A stretch of DNA of 11,397 bases from an uncultured Clostridia bacterium (GCA_944391635.1 CALXUL010000209.1:1-11397), one strand, 5' to 3'; positions 1 through 6,854 are shown, counted from the stretch's first letter. Numbers and translations are program-made. The notes: generated by a model from the sequence alone, not told the origin.

Positions 1-412
1 CATCAATCATAACTTTAATATATCCGTCAAATAATGAATTAACCGCAAGAGAAGTCAAATACTGCAAACTGTCTAGCGTATCGCCTCTTTTTCCTATTAC
101 AATACCCATATCATCGCCGATAAGCTCAATATTTAATATATTTTCTTCAGTTTTTGCCTTAATTGTTATTTCTATGCCCATTTTTTCAAACAGCTCTGAC
201 AAGAACTTTTTTGCGGCAGCAGCAGGCGCATCAGAAACCTTTGCTCTTACGCAAGCCTCCTTTGCTCCAAGACCCAAAAAACCTTTATTTCCTTCATCTA
301 TAACTTCTATCTCCGCTTCTTCTTCCGTTACTCCGAGTTCCAAAAGCGCAAGCTGTTTTGCTTCACTTAGACTTTTTGCCGTTTTTTCTGTTTTTTCCAG
401 GAACTTTAACAA
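1..412 (-). CDS. jag: Jag/KhpB RNA-binding protein (SpoIIIJ-associated), 3' part cut by window edge
   Basis: Single-stranded RNA-binding protein that partners KhpA in Firmicutes and is nearly always encoded behind yidC/spoIIIJ. The visible 137 residues hold a Jag-N domain (about 1-59, with the signature GFLGLG at 44-49) and most of a type II KH domain with its GxxG loop, GKRG at 107-110, followed by DTLDSLQYLTSLAVN. The C-terminal R3H domain lies beyond the left edge. I chose a TTG start at 412: it has AAGGGAG at 422-428, nine bases away, no ATG exists in frame upstream of the conserved region, and the resulting N-terminus has the usual family length. The start lies inside yidC, giving a 50-base overlap in another frame, so translation is probably coupled to yidC. 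Family identity is firm; the exact start is inferred. Confidence 0.9.
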   Translation of the reverse strand, partial: MLKFLEKTEKTAKSLSEAKQLALLELGVTEEEAEIEVIDEGNKGFLGLGAKEACVRAKVSDAPAAAAKKFLSELFEKMGIEITIKAKTEENILNIELIGDDMGIVIGKRGDTLDSLQYLTSLAVNSLFDGYIKVMID

Positions 413-1364
413 CGAAATCGTCTCCCTTCTTATCAAAATATACGTTAAGGATATACTGTGTAACTATCTGCATGAAACTTGACGCTATCCAATACAAGCC
501 CATCGCTGACGGAAGTGTAAATGTAAACACGCCTGTCATAATCGGCATTACAAGATTCATAGTCTTATTCATACTATTAACGGTAGATGCATTATCCTGA
601 GATGCTGATGTATTTGCTGTCCCGGTCATTTTCTGAGTCTGCCACATCGAATACCAGGTCATAAATACTGCTACAATCGGTATAATCAAAAGCAATATTG
701 TCCCCCAGTTGGTAAAATCACCAGAAAATATAGCAGAAAGAGCACTTGATGGAACCTTTGAAATATCAAGCCCAAAAAAGCTGAAATTAAGCGTCCAATC
801 AGCAAACCCACTTCCAGGCGAAACCTGTTCAAGATATCTGCACCAGGTAAGAAACGGAATCTGATATGATTTTGCAATTGCGTTTGCAAGTTCTGACGGA
901 GCAAGGTTTTTAACCGCCTCAACTGCATGTGCCACAGCCGGGTCTGCCGCCATACGCGTCACAACATCGGCTACTCTCGAAATAACTTCTTCCGCCTTAA
1001 AATCAACCTGCAATAAATAACTAAGCGGCTTTTGTATAACCTGATAAAGACCTATCAATATAGGAAACTGTACAAGCAGGGGCAGACATCCGCCCATCAT
1101 GCTTACATTATTTTCCTTATATACTTTCATCATTTCCGTCTGGAATTTTTCCTTGTCATTTGCATACTTTTTCTGAAGTTCTGCAATTATAGGCTGAACC
1201 TTCTGCTGTTTTTTCATGCCCTTCTGGGATTTTATCTGAAGCGGCAAGAGTATTAGCTTTACCACAATAGTAAATATTATAATTGACCATCCGTAATTCT
1301 GGACGATATTATATATAAGCTGAATAATAAAACCAAGCGGTTTAGTTATAAAAAACTCGAACAT
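363..1364 (-). CDS. yidC: YidC/Oxa1/SpoIIIJ membrane protein insertase
   Basis: Inserts membrane proteins into the cytoplasmic membrane alone or with SecYEG. The 333 residues show the Gram-positive layout: first core membrane segment about 25-44, a cytoplasmic amphipathic hairpin (about 50-87), second segment about 90-112, then segments about 222-238, 270-288 and 289-305, ending in a Lys/Arg-rich tail. The hydrophilic-groove position normally held by Arg is Lys36 (VVKLILLPL). There is no lipoprotein signal peptide or lipobox, unlike Bacillus SpoIIIJ, and the stretch between the second and third core segments (about 121-215) is longer than in Bacillus, which explains the larger size (B. subtilis SpoIIIJ is about 260 residues). 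GAAAGGA precedes the ATG by about eight bases. It lies 27 bases after yidD and its end overlaps jag. Confidence 0.95.
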   Translation of the reverse strand: MFEFFITKPLGFIIQLIYNIVQNYGWSIIIFTIVVKLILLPLQIKSQKGMKKQQKVQPIIAELQKKYANDKEKFQTEMMKVYKENNVSMMGGCLPLLVQFPILIGLYQVIQKPLSYLLQVDFKAEEVISRVADVVTRMAADPAVAHAVEAVKNLAPSELANAIAKSYQIPFLTWCRYLEQVSPGSGFADWTLNFSFFGLDISKVPSSALSAIFSGDFTNWGTILLLIIPIVAVFMTWYSMWQTQKMTGTANTSASQDNASTVNSMNKTMNLVMPIMTGVFTFTLPSAMGLYWIASSFMQIVTQYILNVYFDKKGDDFVVKVPGKNRKNGKKSK

Positions 1365-1391
1365 CGAACAATTCCTTTCAAATAATGGGAT

Positions 1392-1604
1392 TTATTCAAG
1401 GGGGTCATATCCGCCCTTGTGAAACGAATGGCACTTTAAAAGTCTGCGCACCGCAAGGTATCCGCCTTTTAACACGCCGTATTTTTCAAACGCCTGATAG
1501 GCATATTCCGAACAAGTTGGTATAAATCTGCAACACGGCGTACCCTTAAGCGGCGACAAGTACCTCTGGTAAAACCTTACAAGAAACATGAATATTTTCT
1601 TCAT
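1392..1604 (-). CDS. yidD: YidD, membrane protein insertion efficiency factor
   Basis: Small membrane-associated protein thought to assist YidC-dependent insertion. All 70 residues match the family: a basic amphipathic N-terminus (MKKIFMFLVRFYQRYLSPLK), the conserved core CCRFIPTCSEYA at 24-35 with its three cysteines, and the C-terminal pattern LLKCHSFHKGGYDPLE. Length is typical. Its ATG overlaps the rnpA stop by four bases (ATGA, 1601-1604), so translation is probably coupled to rnpA; AAAGGA lies about eight bases upstream. Placement between rnpA and yidC is the standard Firmicutes order. Confidence 0.96.
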   Translation of the reverse strand: MKKIFMFLVRFYQRYLSPLKGTPCCRFIPTCSEYAYQAFEKYGVLKGGYLAVRRLLKCHSFHKGGYDPLE

Positions 1605-1948
1605 TCCCGCTCATCCTTTAAAATTCCAAGCTTTGATGCCGCATACAGCAAGTCGCGTTCCACATCAAAGTAATTTTTATATTTGGCCCTGGTTCTTGCG
1701 GCAATCACGTAGTCAAAGCCTTCTTTAAATCGTTTTTCATTAAGCCGGTATGCTTCCTTCATAAGACGCCGTGCACGATTTCGCTCAACTGCTTTACCTA
1801 TGCTTTTTGAACAAGTAAGCCCCAATCGATTCTTACCATATCGGTTCTTCCTGACAAATACAACGATATTTTTACATACCACGCTTTTTGCACGTGAATA
1901 CATCTGCCTGAATACCCAGTTTTCTTTTATACTTTCTGTATGTTCCAT
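1601..1948 (-). CDS. rnpA: Ribonuclease P protein component
   Basis: Basic protein subunit that binds the RNase P RNA and helps mature tRNA 5' ends. The 115 residues carry the family signature, the RNR motif in AVERNRARRLMKEAYR at 53-68, preceded by the LGLTCSKSIGK strand and followed by the FDYVIAAR strand around 78-85. Length matches the family (110-120). The ATG at 1948 gives an N-terminus that aligns well with other RnpA proteins (IKENWVFRQMYSRAK), but no Shine-Dalgarno sequence is visible: the 25 bases upstream are almost pure A/T. This contrasts with the strong sites of rpmH and yidC. A terminator-like hairpin (1975-2004) precedes the gene, so both transcription and translation appear set low relative to L34. 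Confidence 0.95.
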   Translation of the reverse strand: MEHTESIKENWVFRQMYSRAKSVVCKNIVVFVRKNRYGKNRLGLTCSKSIGKAVERNRARRLMKEAYRLNEKRFKEGFDYVIAARTRAKYKNYFDVERDLLYAASKLGILKDERE

Positions 1949-1974
1949 ATCAATATTATTTTCATTAAAATGTC

Positions 1975-2004
1975 AAAAAGGCAAGAAGCACAACTTCTCG
2001 CCTT
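1975..2004 (-). terminator. Terminator-like hairpin between rpmH and rnpA
   Basis: On the minus strand an 11-base stem (AAGGCGAGAAG pairing with CTTCTTGCCTT, one G-U wobble) closes a 5-base loop, TTGTG, and runs straight into TTTTTGACATTTT. It starts four bases after the rpmH stop codon. No promoter fits in the 26 bases between it and rnpA, so rnpA, yidD, yidC and jag probably depend on read-through. It looks like a partial terminator (attenuator) that keeps L34 expression above that of the downstream genes. The structure is seen; partial termination is inferred. Confidence 0.8.
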
Positions 2005-2008
2005 AACA

Positions 2009-2143
2009 TTACGCCGACAGCTTCCTTCTGCCTCTTGACCTTCTTCTTGCCAAGATTTTTCTTCCTGAGGCAGTACTCATTCTTTTTCTGAATCCATGTT
2101 CTTTTGACCTCTGGCGCTTTTTAGGCTGATAAGTTCTTTTCAA
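2009..2143 (-). CDS. rpmH: 50S ribosomal protein L34
   Basis: Smallest classical large-subunit protein, bound in the 23S rRNA core. The 44-residue translation starts MKRTYQPKKRQRSKEHGFRK and continues with the conserved RMSTASGRK, ending in an Arg/Lys-rich tail and KLSA; length and sequence are typical. Translation begins at a TTG codon at 2143, preceded by GGAGG at 2152-2156 with eight bases between. No ATG is available at this position, because the conserved MKRTYQP starts exactly at this TTG. It is first in the rpmH-rnpA-yidD-yidC-jag operon, with its own strong promoter 66 bases upstream, a leader stem-loop and a terminator-like hairpin directly after it. Confidence 0.97.
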   Translation of the reverse strand: MKRTYQPKKRQRSKEHGFRKRMSTASGRKILARRRSRGRRKLSA

Positions 2144-2172
2144 CGCTTACACCTCCAATATTAACCATTCAC

Positions 2173-2198
2173 TCTGATTTTGCGCATAAAAAATCAGA
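2173..2198 (-). promoter_or_regulatory. Stem-loop near the 5' end of the rpmH leader
   Basis: On the minus strand TCTGATTTT and AAAATCAGA form a perfect 9-base stem around an 8-base loop (TTATGCGC). From the promoter position, transcription should start at about 2201-2203, so this stem would begin only a few bases from the mRNA 5' end. It lies upstream of, and does not cover, the Shine-Dalgarno sequence at 2152-2156. Such 5'-terminal stems often stabilise mRNA; a role here is inferred. Confidence 0.5.
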
Positions 2199-2208
2199 CA
2201 CCGCAATT

Positions 2209-2237
2209 ATTATACACGTTTTTATATTGCTTGTCAA
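2209..2237 (-). promoter_or_regulatory. Consensus SigA-type promoter for rpmH operon
   Basis: Minus strand: TTGACA (2232-2237), a 17-base spacer, then TATAAT (2209-2214). Both hexamers match the housekeeping sigma consensus exactly with ideal spacing. The expected start is near 2201-2203, giving a leader of about 59 bases before rpmH. It is one of the strongest promoter matches possible, which suits a ribosomal protein operon. Confidence 0.92.
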
Positions 2238-2272
2238 CCCTTTTTTACATCTTTTTCTTTATTTAAAAAAAC

Positions 2273-2301
2273 TTGATGAAATTGCAAAAATGCGGTACAA
2301 T
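2273..2301 (+). promoter_or_regulatory. SigA-type promoter for rnr
   Basis: TTGATG (2273-2278), 17-base spacer, TACAAT (2296-2301). Matches to consensus are 4/6 and 5/6 with ideal spacing. The expected start near 2307-2309 gives a leader of about 37 bases to the ATG at 2345. It is divergent from the rpmH promoter, with the two -35 elements about 35 bases apart. It also rules out the longer reading frame that opens at the TTG at 2273, since that codon is part of the -35 element. Confidence 0.75.
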
Positions 2302-2344
2302 ATTAATACAAAATACGTCAAATTTTACGAAAGGTATATATATT

Positions 2345-4360
2345 ATGAAGCATAAAAGCAAACGAAAGGTCCACGCACTTGCAAAACGAAAAAATAAGCC
2401 GGTATTTATTACCGGCAGCCTATCTTGCAGCGCATATGCCAAAAATGGATTTGTTTCATCAGAAGATTTAAAATCTGATGTTCATATTTCAGCCAAGCTG
2501 CTAAACGGCGCTATACACGGCGATACTGTTTATGTTAAAATACTCCATTCGCCAAAGCGCTCAAGAAATCCAGAAGGCGAAATTATTAAAGTTATTTCCC
2601 GTGCAATAACTACACTTACAGCGGTTATTAAGTCAGATGAGGATATATTTCTTATCGCAAAAGCCGACAACCCACGTTTTTATCCAATTATCAAAATACC
2701 AAAACCACTCTCCTGCGGCGCAAAGCCCGGGGACAGAACCGTTATTGAACTTTCGGCTTTTAAAACAAACTTCACAGAAGGCTCTGTATTAAAAATTTTA
2801 GGTGATGCAGAATCTATAAAATCAAGAATTGACTCAATTATTTATTCACATTCCATCAAAACAGAATTTGACCCCGAAACACTATCGGAATCCGAAAGAA
2901 TATCCGACGTCATAGCAGACAGCGAACTTACATCAAGGCTTGATCTAAGAAATGAAAAGGTATTTACAATTGACGGCGCAGATGCAAAAGACTTTGACGA
3001 CGCTGTAAGTATACGTAAACTGCCCTCTGGAGGATACAAATTAGGAGTTCATATCGCGGATGTATCGCATTATGTCACAAAAGGCAGTCAAATAGATAAA
3101 GAAGCCCTTTGCCGCGGCACAAGCGTATATCTTCCTGACAGAGTTATACCTATGCTTCCGGAAAATCTTTCAAACAACATCTGCTCTCTTCTTCCTGGCA
3201 AAGACAGGCTCACACTCTCCTGCATTATGACGATACAGCCGGATGGAGAAATTTCCGGATACTCAATTAAAAAATCGGTTATTAATTCCTGTCACCGTAT
3301 GACCTATGACGCTGTTGAAGCTATTTTAAACGGCGACACCCGTCTAAAAAAAGAGTACAAGGATATTCTCCTACAGCTGCGGCATATGAACGACCTTGCC
3401 GACATCCTATCTGCAAAACGAAAAAGACGCGGCAGTATTGAATTTGAGATTCCCGAAGCAGTTATTCTTATGGACAAAGACTATGAAATAAGCGGAATTT
3501 CTGCGCGCCAAAGGTTAAAATCACATAGGATAATAGAAGAATTTATGCTTGCCGCAAATGAAACTGTGGCACACCATGCGGCAAAACTATCCCTGCCGTT
3601 TGTATACAGGGTGCATACCGCACCCGAAAAAGAAAAGCTGTCTGAATTTGTAAAATTTCTGAGAACGTTGAGACTTAACCTCATATACGACCCTAAAAAA
3701 GGCGTTACACCATCTATATTCGCAGATTTTTTAACCTCGGTGTCTGCCTCACCATATGAAAGCATAATCTCACGCAGTATGCTAAGGGCAATGTCAAAGG
3801 CTGATTACCGGACATCCTGCGAAGGACATTTTGGGCTTGCCGCCGAATTCTACTGTCATTTTACATCGCCCATACGCCGTTATCCTGATTTAATGGTTCA
3901 CCGTGTACTGACTGCAATGCTAAATTCCGGTGATACCTCGATTTATGAAAAGGATTGCAGCAGGGCGGCTCCTCTTTCGTCCGAACGTGAACGCGCAGCT
4001 GAGGAATGTGAGAGAGATGCCGATTCACTGCTTAAAACCGTTTACATCTCAAGCCATATAGGAGAGGAATTTGATGCACAAATTTCCTCACTTACAGAAT
4101 ACGGTATTTACGCTGAACTTGATAATACTATCGAGGGCATGATACGCCTTGATACAATTTTCTCAGATTACTTTACATTTTTACCCGAGCAGCTCATAAC
4201 AAAAGGCAGACGTACAGGAAAAATATTCCGCATAGGTGACAGGGTAAAAGTTGTAGTAACCGGAGCTGATCTTGACATGCAGCGTATTGATTTTATGTTC
4301 AGCAAAGATTATTACCGACGTGAAAGAAAGGACAAAGGAAAAAAATATGGAAGAATTTGA
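2345..4360 (+). CDS. rnr: RNase R-type 3'-5' exoribonuclease (RNB family)
   Basis: Processive hydrolytic exonuclease degrading structured RNA from the 3' end; in other bacteria it acts in mRNA decay, rRNA quality control and trans-translation. The 671 residues show N-terminal OB/cold-shock-like domains (about 18-150), the RNB catalytic domain (about 195-520) and a C-terminal S1 domain (about 573-652). Catalytic aspartates are in IDGADAKDFDDA at 209-220 (D210, D216, D218, D219), and the conserved HFTSPIRRYPDL is at 505-516. The N-terminal helix-turn-helix domain of E. coli RNase R is missing, as is common in shorter Gram-positive forms. ATG 2345 is preferred: GAAAGG lies about ten bases upstream, and an upstream extension would run through the promoter. 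It overlaps the next gene by 14 bases. There is no secG or smpB next to it, unlike many Firmicutes. Confidence 0.93.
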   Translation: MKHKSKRKVHALAKRKNKPVFITGSLSCSAYAKNGFVSSEDLKSDVHISAKLLNGAIHGDTVYVKILHSPKRSRNPEGEIIKVISRAITTLTAVIKSDEDIFLIAKADNPRFYPIIKIPKPLSCGAKPGDRTVIELSAFKTNFTEGSVLKILGDAESIKSRIDSIIYSHSIKTEFDPETLSESERISDVIADSELTSRLDLRNEKVFTIDGADAKDFDDAVSIRKLPSGGYKLGVHIADVSHYVTKGSQIDKEALCRGTSVYLPDRVIPMLPENLSNNICSLLPGKDRLTLSCIMTIQPDGEISGYSIKKSVINSCHRMTYDAVEAILNGDTRLKKEYKDILLQLRHMNDLADILSAKRKRRGSIEFEIPEAVILMDKDYEISGISARQRLKSHRIIEEFMLAANETVAHHAAKLSLPFVYRVHTAPEKEKLSEFVKFLRTLRLNLIYDPKKGVTPSIFADFLTSVSASPYESIISRSMLRAMSKADYRTSCEGHFGLAAEFYCHFTSPIRRYPDLMVHRVLTAMLNSGDTSIYEKDCSRAAPLSSERERAAEECERDADSLLKTVYISSHIGEEFDAQISSLTEYGIYAELDNTIEGMIRLDTIFSDYFTFLPEQLITKGRRTGKIFRIGDRVKVVVTGADLDMQRIDFMFSKDYYRRERKDKGKKYGRI

Positions 4361-5465
4361 AATGACCATACCCTGCCTTTTTGGGCTTGAGAGTTTTGTT
4401 ACACGCGAGATAAAGGACCTTGGTCTCAAGCACTCCAAAACCGAAGACGGAAAGGTGAGTTTTTTAGGGGATTATGAAGATATGATACGCGCAAATCTCT
4501 GGATTCGTACAGGCGAGCGTGTGCTAATTAAATTGTCTGAATTTACTGCATACGATTTTGACACCTTTTATGATTATTCCAAAAACGCGCCATGGAAAAA
4601 TTTTCTGCCATTTGACGCGCAAATTAAAATTACCGGTACGTGTGTAAAATCAAAGCTTTCAAGCTCTCCAAGATGCAGGGCGATTCTGAAAAAAGCAATT
4701 GCAGACTCACTTTGCCAAGGCACAACCCTATCCCATATTCCCGAGACAGGAAACCTGTACCATATACGTTTTACACTTTTAAAAGACAAAGTATCACTTT
4801 ATATAGACACCTCCGGCGAATCGCTCCATAAGCGTGGATACCGCCGTATTTCAAATGCCGCGCCTCTTCGTGAAACCATTGCTGCAGCTATGGTTTCTCT
4901 CAGCAGATGGCATAGCGGACGAATTTTAGCCGACCCGTTTTGCGGCTCAGGTACAATCGCGATAGAAGCGGCTATGAAAGAGCTTAATATTGCCCCGGGA
5001 ATTAACCGCAGTTTCGAGTTTGAAAATTTTGACTATATATCAAGTGATACCGTAAATCGTCTAAAAGAAGAAGCAAAAGCAAAAACCATTTTCAAGCCCT
5101 TAGAAATCTTAGCATCTGACATTAATCCTGAATATGTTGATATTGCCGCACAAAATGCACAGCTTGCCGGTGTTTCTGAGTATATTAAGCCTTACGTTGC
5201 AGATGCAGCCAGGTTTTCATCTGTCGAATCAAACGGAGTAATAATCTGCAACCCTCCCTACGGCGAGCGTATGTCAACACTAAATGAATGCCGGAAACTT
5301 TATTCTGCTCTCGGGAAAACATATCAAAACCTTAACGGCTGGTCATGCTTTATTATTACATCAGATGAGGATTTTGAAAAATACTTTGCTAAACGTTCGG
5401 ACAAGGAGAGAAAAATTTACAACGGCATGATTAAATGCCGTATATATCAGTATTACCGGAAATAA
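4347..5465 (+). CDS. THUMP-domain class I SAM-dependent RNA methyltransferase (RlmL/YpsC type)
   Basis: Probable 23S rRNA guanine-N2 methyltransferase, by similarity to the N-terminal module of RlmL and to Bacillus YpsC. The 372 residues have a ferredoxin-like/THUMP RNA-binding half (about 5-155) and a Rossmann methyltransferase half. Visible motifs are SAM-binding DPFCGSGTIAIEAA at 196-209, the acidic motif ASDINPEYV at 256-264 and catalytic NPPYGER at 302-308, typical of N-methyltransferases acting on exocyclic amines. The linker HKRGYRR at 161-167 is characteristic of the family. I chose ATG 4347 because AAAGGA sits seven bases upstream (inside rnr), and the longer frame from 4272 adds a non-homologous N-terminus. 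The overlap with rnr suggests co-transcription and coupling. Substrate base is inferred from the family. Confidence 0.9.
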   Translation: MEEFEMTIPCLFGLESFVTREIKDLGLKHSKTEDGKVSFLGDYEDMIRANLWIRTGERVLIKLSEFTAYDFDTFYDYSKNAPWKNFLPFDAQIKITGTCVKSKLSSSPRCRAILKKAIADSLCQGTTLSHIPETGNLYHIRFTLLKDKVSLYIDTSGESLHKRGYRRISNAAPLRETIAAAMVSLSRWHSGRILADPFCGSGTIAIEAAMKELNIAPGINRSFEFENFDYISSDTVNRLKEEAKAKTIFKPLEILASDINPEYVDIAAQNAQLAGVSEYIKPYVADAARFSSVESNGVIICNPPYGERMSTLNECRKLYSALGKTYQNLNGWSCFIITSDEDFEKYFAKRSDKERKIYNGMIKCRIYQYYRK

Positions 5466-5584
5466 GCATATATTTTGCATCCAAAATTTAGCCAATTAAT
5501 CTAAGTTTTTAATCTCTAAAATTATGCAATTTTTCTAATATTTTAAAATTTTTGGAAAAACGTCAAAAAAGTAACATAATCCTC

Positions 5585-5613
5585 TTGTATATTTTTGTAT
5601 TTTGAGTTAAAAT
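5585..5613 (+). promoter_or_regulatory. Probable promoter for gap
   Basis: TTGTAT (5585-5590), 17-base spacer, TAAAAT (5608-5613): 4/6 and 5/6 matches to the housekeeping consensus. A perfect TATAAT occurs at 5613-5618 but has no -35 at a good distance. Either gives a leader of about 50 bases. The 207-base gap after the methyltransferase gene is very A/T-rich; I see no convincing terminator or operator palindrome in it. Confidence 0.55.
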
Positions 5614-5672
5614 ATAATTTGAAAGTGCAGAAAATGTTTTGCGCTAAATAAATACAATGGAGGAATATTAAA

Positions 5673-6707
5673 ATGGCAGTTAAAGTTGCGATTAACGGTT
5701 TCGGAAGAATCGGACGTCTTGCATTCAGACAGATGTTCGGCGCTGAAGGGTATGAGGTTGTTGCTATAAACGACCTGACAAAGCCTTCTATGCTTGCTGA
5801 CCTTCTTAAGTATGACACCGCTCAAGGCGGATACTGCGGCAAAATCGGCGAACAGCTTCACACTGTTTCTGCAGACGACGATGCTAACACTATTACCGTA
5901 GACGGCAAAACTCTTACAATTTATAAAGAAGCGGATGCTTCAAAGCTCCCCTGGGGCGAAATCGGCGTTGATGTTGTATTGGAGTGCACAGGCTTCTATA
6001 CATCAAAAGAAAAGTCAATGGCTCACATTAATGCAGGCGCAAAGAAGGTTGTTATTTCAGCTCCTGCTGGCAATGACCTTAAGACAATCGTATTCTCAGT
6101 AAACGAAAAGACTCTTACAAAGGATGACCAGATTATATCTGCTGCTTCTTGTACAACTAACTGTCTTGCTCCTATGGCAGACACCCTTAACAAGTACGCA
6201 CCAATTCAGTCAGGTATTATGTCAACCATCCACGCATATACCGGCGACCAGATGATTCTTGACGGTCCCCACAGAAAGGGCGATATGAGAAGAGCAAGAG
6301 CTGGCGCTGCTAACATTGTTCCGAACTCAACAGGCGCTGCTAAGGCTATTGGACTTGTTATTCCGGAGCTTAACGGTAAGCTCATCGGTTCTGCTCAAAG
6401 AGTTCCCGTTCCGACCGGTTCTACAACAATCCTTACAGCAGTTGTAAAGGGCGACAACGTTACTGTTGACGGCATCAACGCTGCTATGAAGGCTGCTGCT
6501 TCTGAATCTTTCGGTTACAACACTGATCCTATCGTTTCTTCTGATATTATTGGTATGAGATATGGTTCATTGTTCGATGCTACACAGACTATGGTTTGTG
6601 AAATCGGAAATGGTCTTTACGAAGTTCAGGTTGTATCTTGGTATGATAATGAAAATTCATATACCAGCCAGATGGTAAGAACAATTAAATATTTTGCTGA
6701 ACTTTAA
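5673..6707 (+). CDS. gap: Glyceraldehyde-3-phosphate dehydrogenase, type I
   Basis: Glycolytic enzyme oxidising glyceraldehyde-3-phosphate with NAD and phosphate to 1,3-bisphosphoglycerate in the cytoplasm. The 344 residues carry the NAD-binding INGFGRIGR at 7-15, Asp34 after the second beta strand (AINDL), which favours NAD over NADP, the catalytic Cys160 in SAASCTTNC, its partner His187 in STIHAYTGDQ, and NSTGAAKA at 218-225. Length is slightly above the usual 335. GGAGG (5659-5663) lies nine bases before the ATG. Codon choice differs from the neighbours, with many GCT, CTT and TCT codons, as expected for a highly expressed gene. It has its own promoter and terminator and appears monocistronic; no cggR, pgk or tpi is adjacent. 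Confidence 0.97.
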   Translation: MAVKVAINGFGRIGRLAFRQMFGAEGYEVVAINDLTKPSMLADLLKYDTAQGGYCGKIGEQLHTVSADDDANTITVDGKTLTIYKEADASKLPWGEIGVDVVLECTGFYTSKEKSMAHINAGAKKVVISAPAGNDLKTIVFSVNEKTLTKDDQIISAASCTTNCLAPMADTLNKYAPIQSGIMSTIHAYTGDQMILDGPHRKGDMRRARAGAANIVPNSTGAAKAIGLVIPELNGKLIGSAQRVPVPTGSTTILTAVVKGDNVTVDGINAAMKAAASESFGYNTDPIVSSDIIGMRYGSLFDATQTMVCEIGNGLYEVQVVSWYDNENSYTSQMVRTIKYFAEL

Positions 6708-6733
6708 TCTGATTCAATAAGATATTTTTGACG

Positions 6734-6766
6734 GCTGTCCCTTTATACAGGGGCAGCAGTTTTTTT
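6734..6766 (+). terminator. Intrinsic terminator after gap
   Basis: GCTGTCCC (6734-6741) pairs with GGGGCAGC (6750-6757) as an 8-base GC-rich stem with one G-U wobble around an 8-base loop, followed by AG and seven T residues (6760-6766). It starts 26 bases after the gap stop codon and should end the gap transcript. Confidence 0.9.
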
Positions 6767-6825
6767 ATCTCTGCTAAAAAACACACCGCCAATATATGCA
6801 CATAATACAAAAAATAAAAAAAGAC

Positions 6826-6854
6826 TATACAAAGCTGAATTTTTTTGTTATAAT
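6826..6854 (+). promoter_or_regulatory. SigA-type promoter for tmcAL
   Basis: TATACA (6826-6831), 17-base spacer, TATAAT (6849-6854): 4/6 and 6/6 matches with ideal spacing. It lies between the gap terminator and tmcAL and gives a leader of about 30 bases. GAGGGA lies about 12 bases before the ATG at 6890. Confidence 0.65.

Noticed and set aside
1927..1965. Twelve-residue frame (ATG at 1965, minus strand) overlapping the rnpA start, considered as a leader peptide
   Set aside because: No Shine-Dalgarno sequence, no meaningful codon pattern, and it sits in a random A/T-rich stretch.
2210..2218. TTATACACG as a DnaA box (possible oriC)
   Set aside because: It differs from TTATCCACA at two positions, is alone, and overlaps the -10 element of the rpmH promoter, which explains it fully.
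2273..2344. Longer N-terminus for the RNase R protein starting at TTG 2273
   Set aside because: The extension would run through the -35/-10 promoter elements and has no ribosome binding site; ATG 2345 has GAAAGG upstream and gives a family-like start.
3481..3765. Open frame of 94 codons on the minus strand inside rnr
   Set aside because: Lies opposite conserved RNB-domain codons; no ribosome binding site or family match.
5466..5672. Terminator or CggR-like operator in the A/T-rich gap before gap
   Set aside because: Only A/T palindromes (for example ATTTTAAAAT) without a GC stem were found; no direct or inverted operator repeats are clear.
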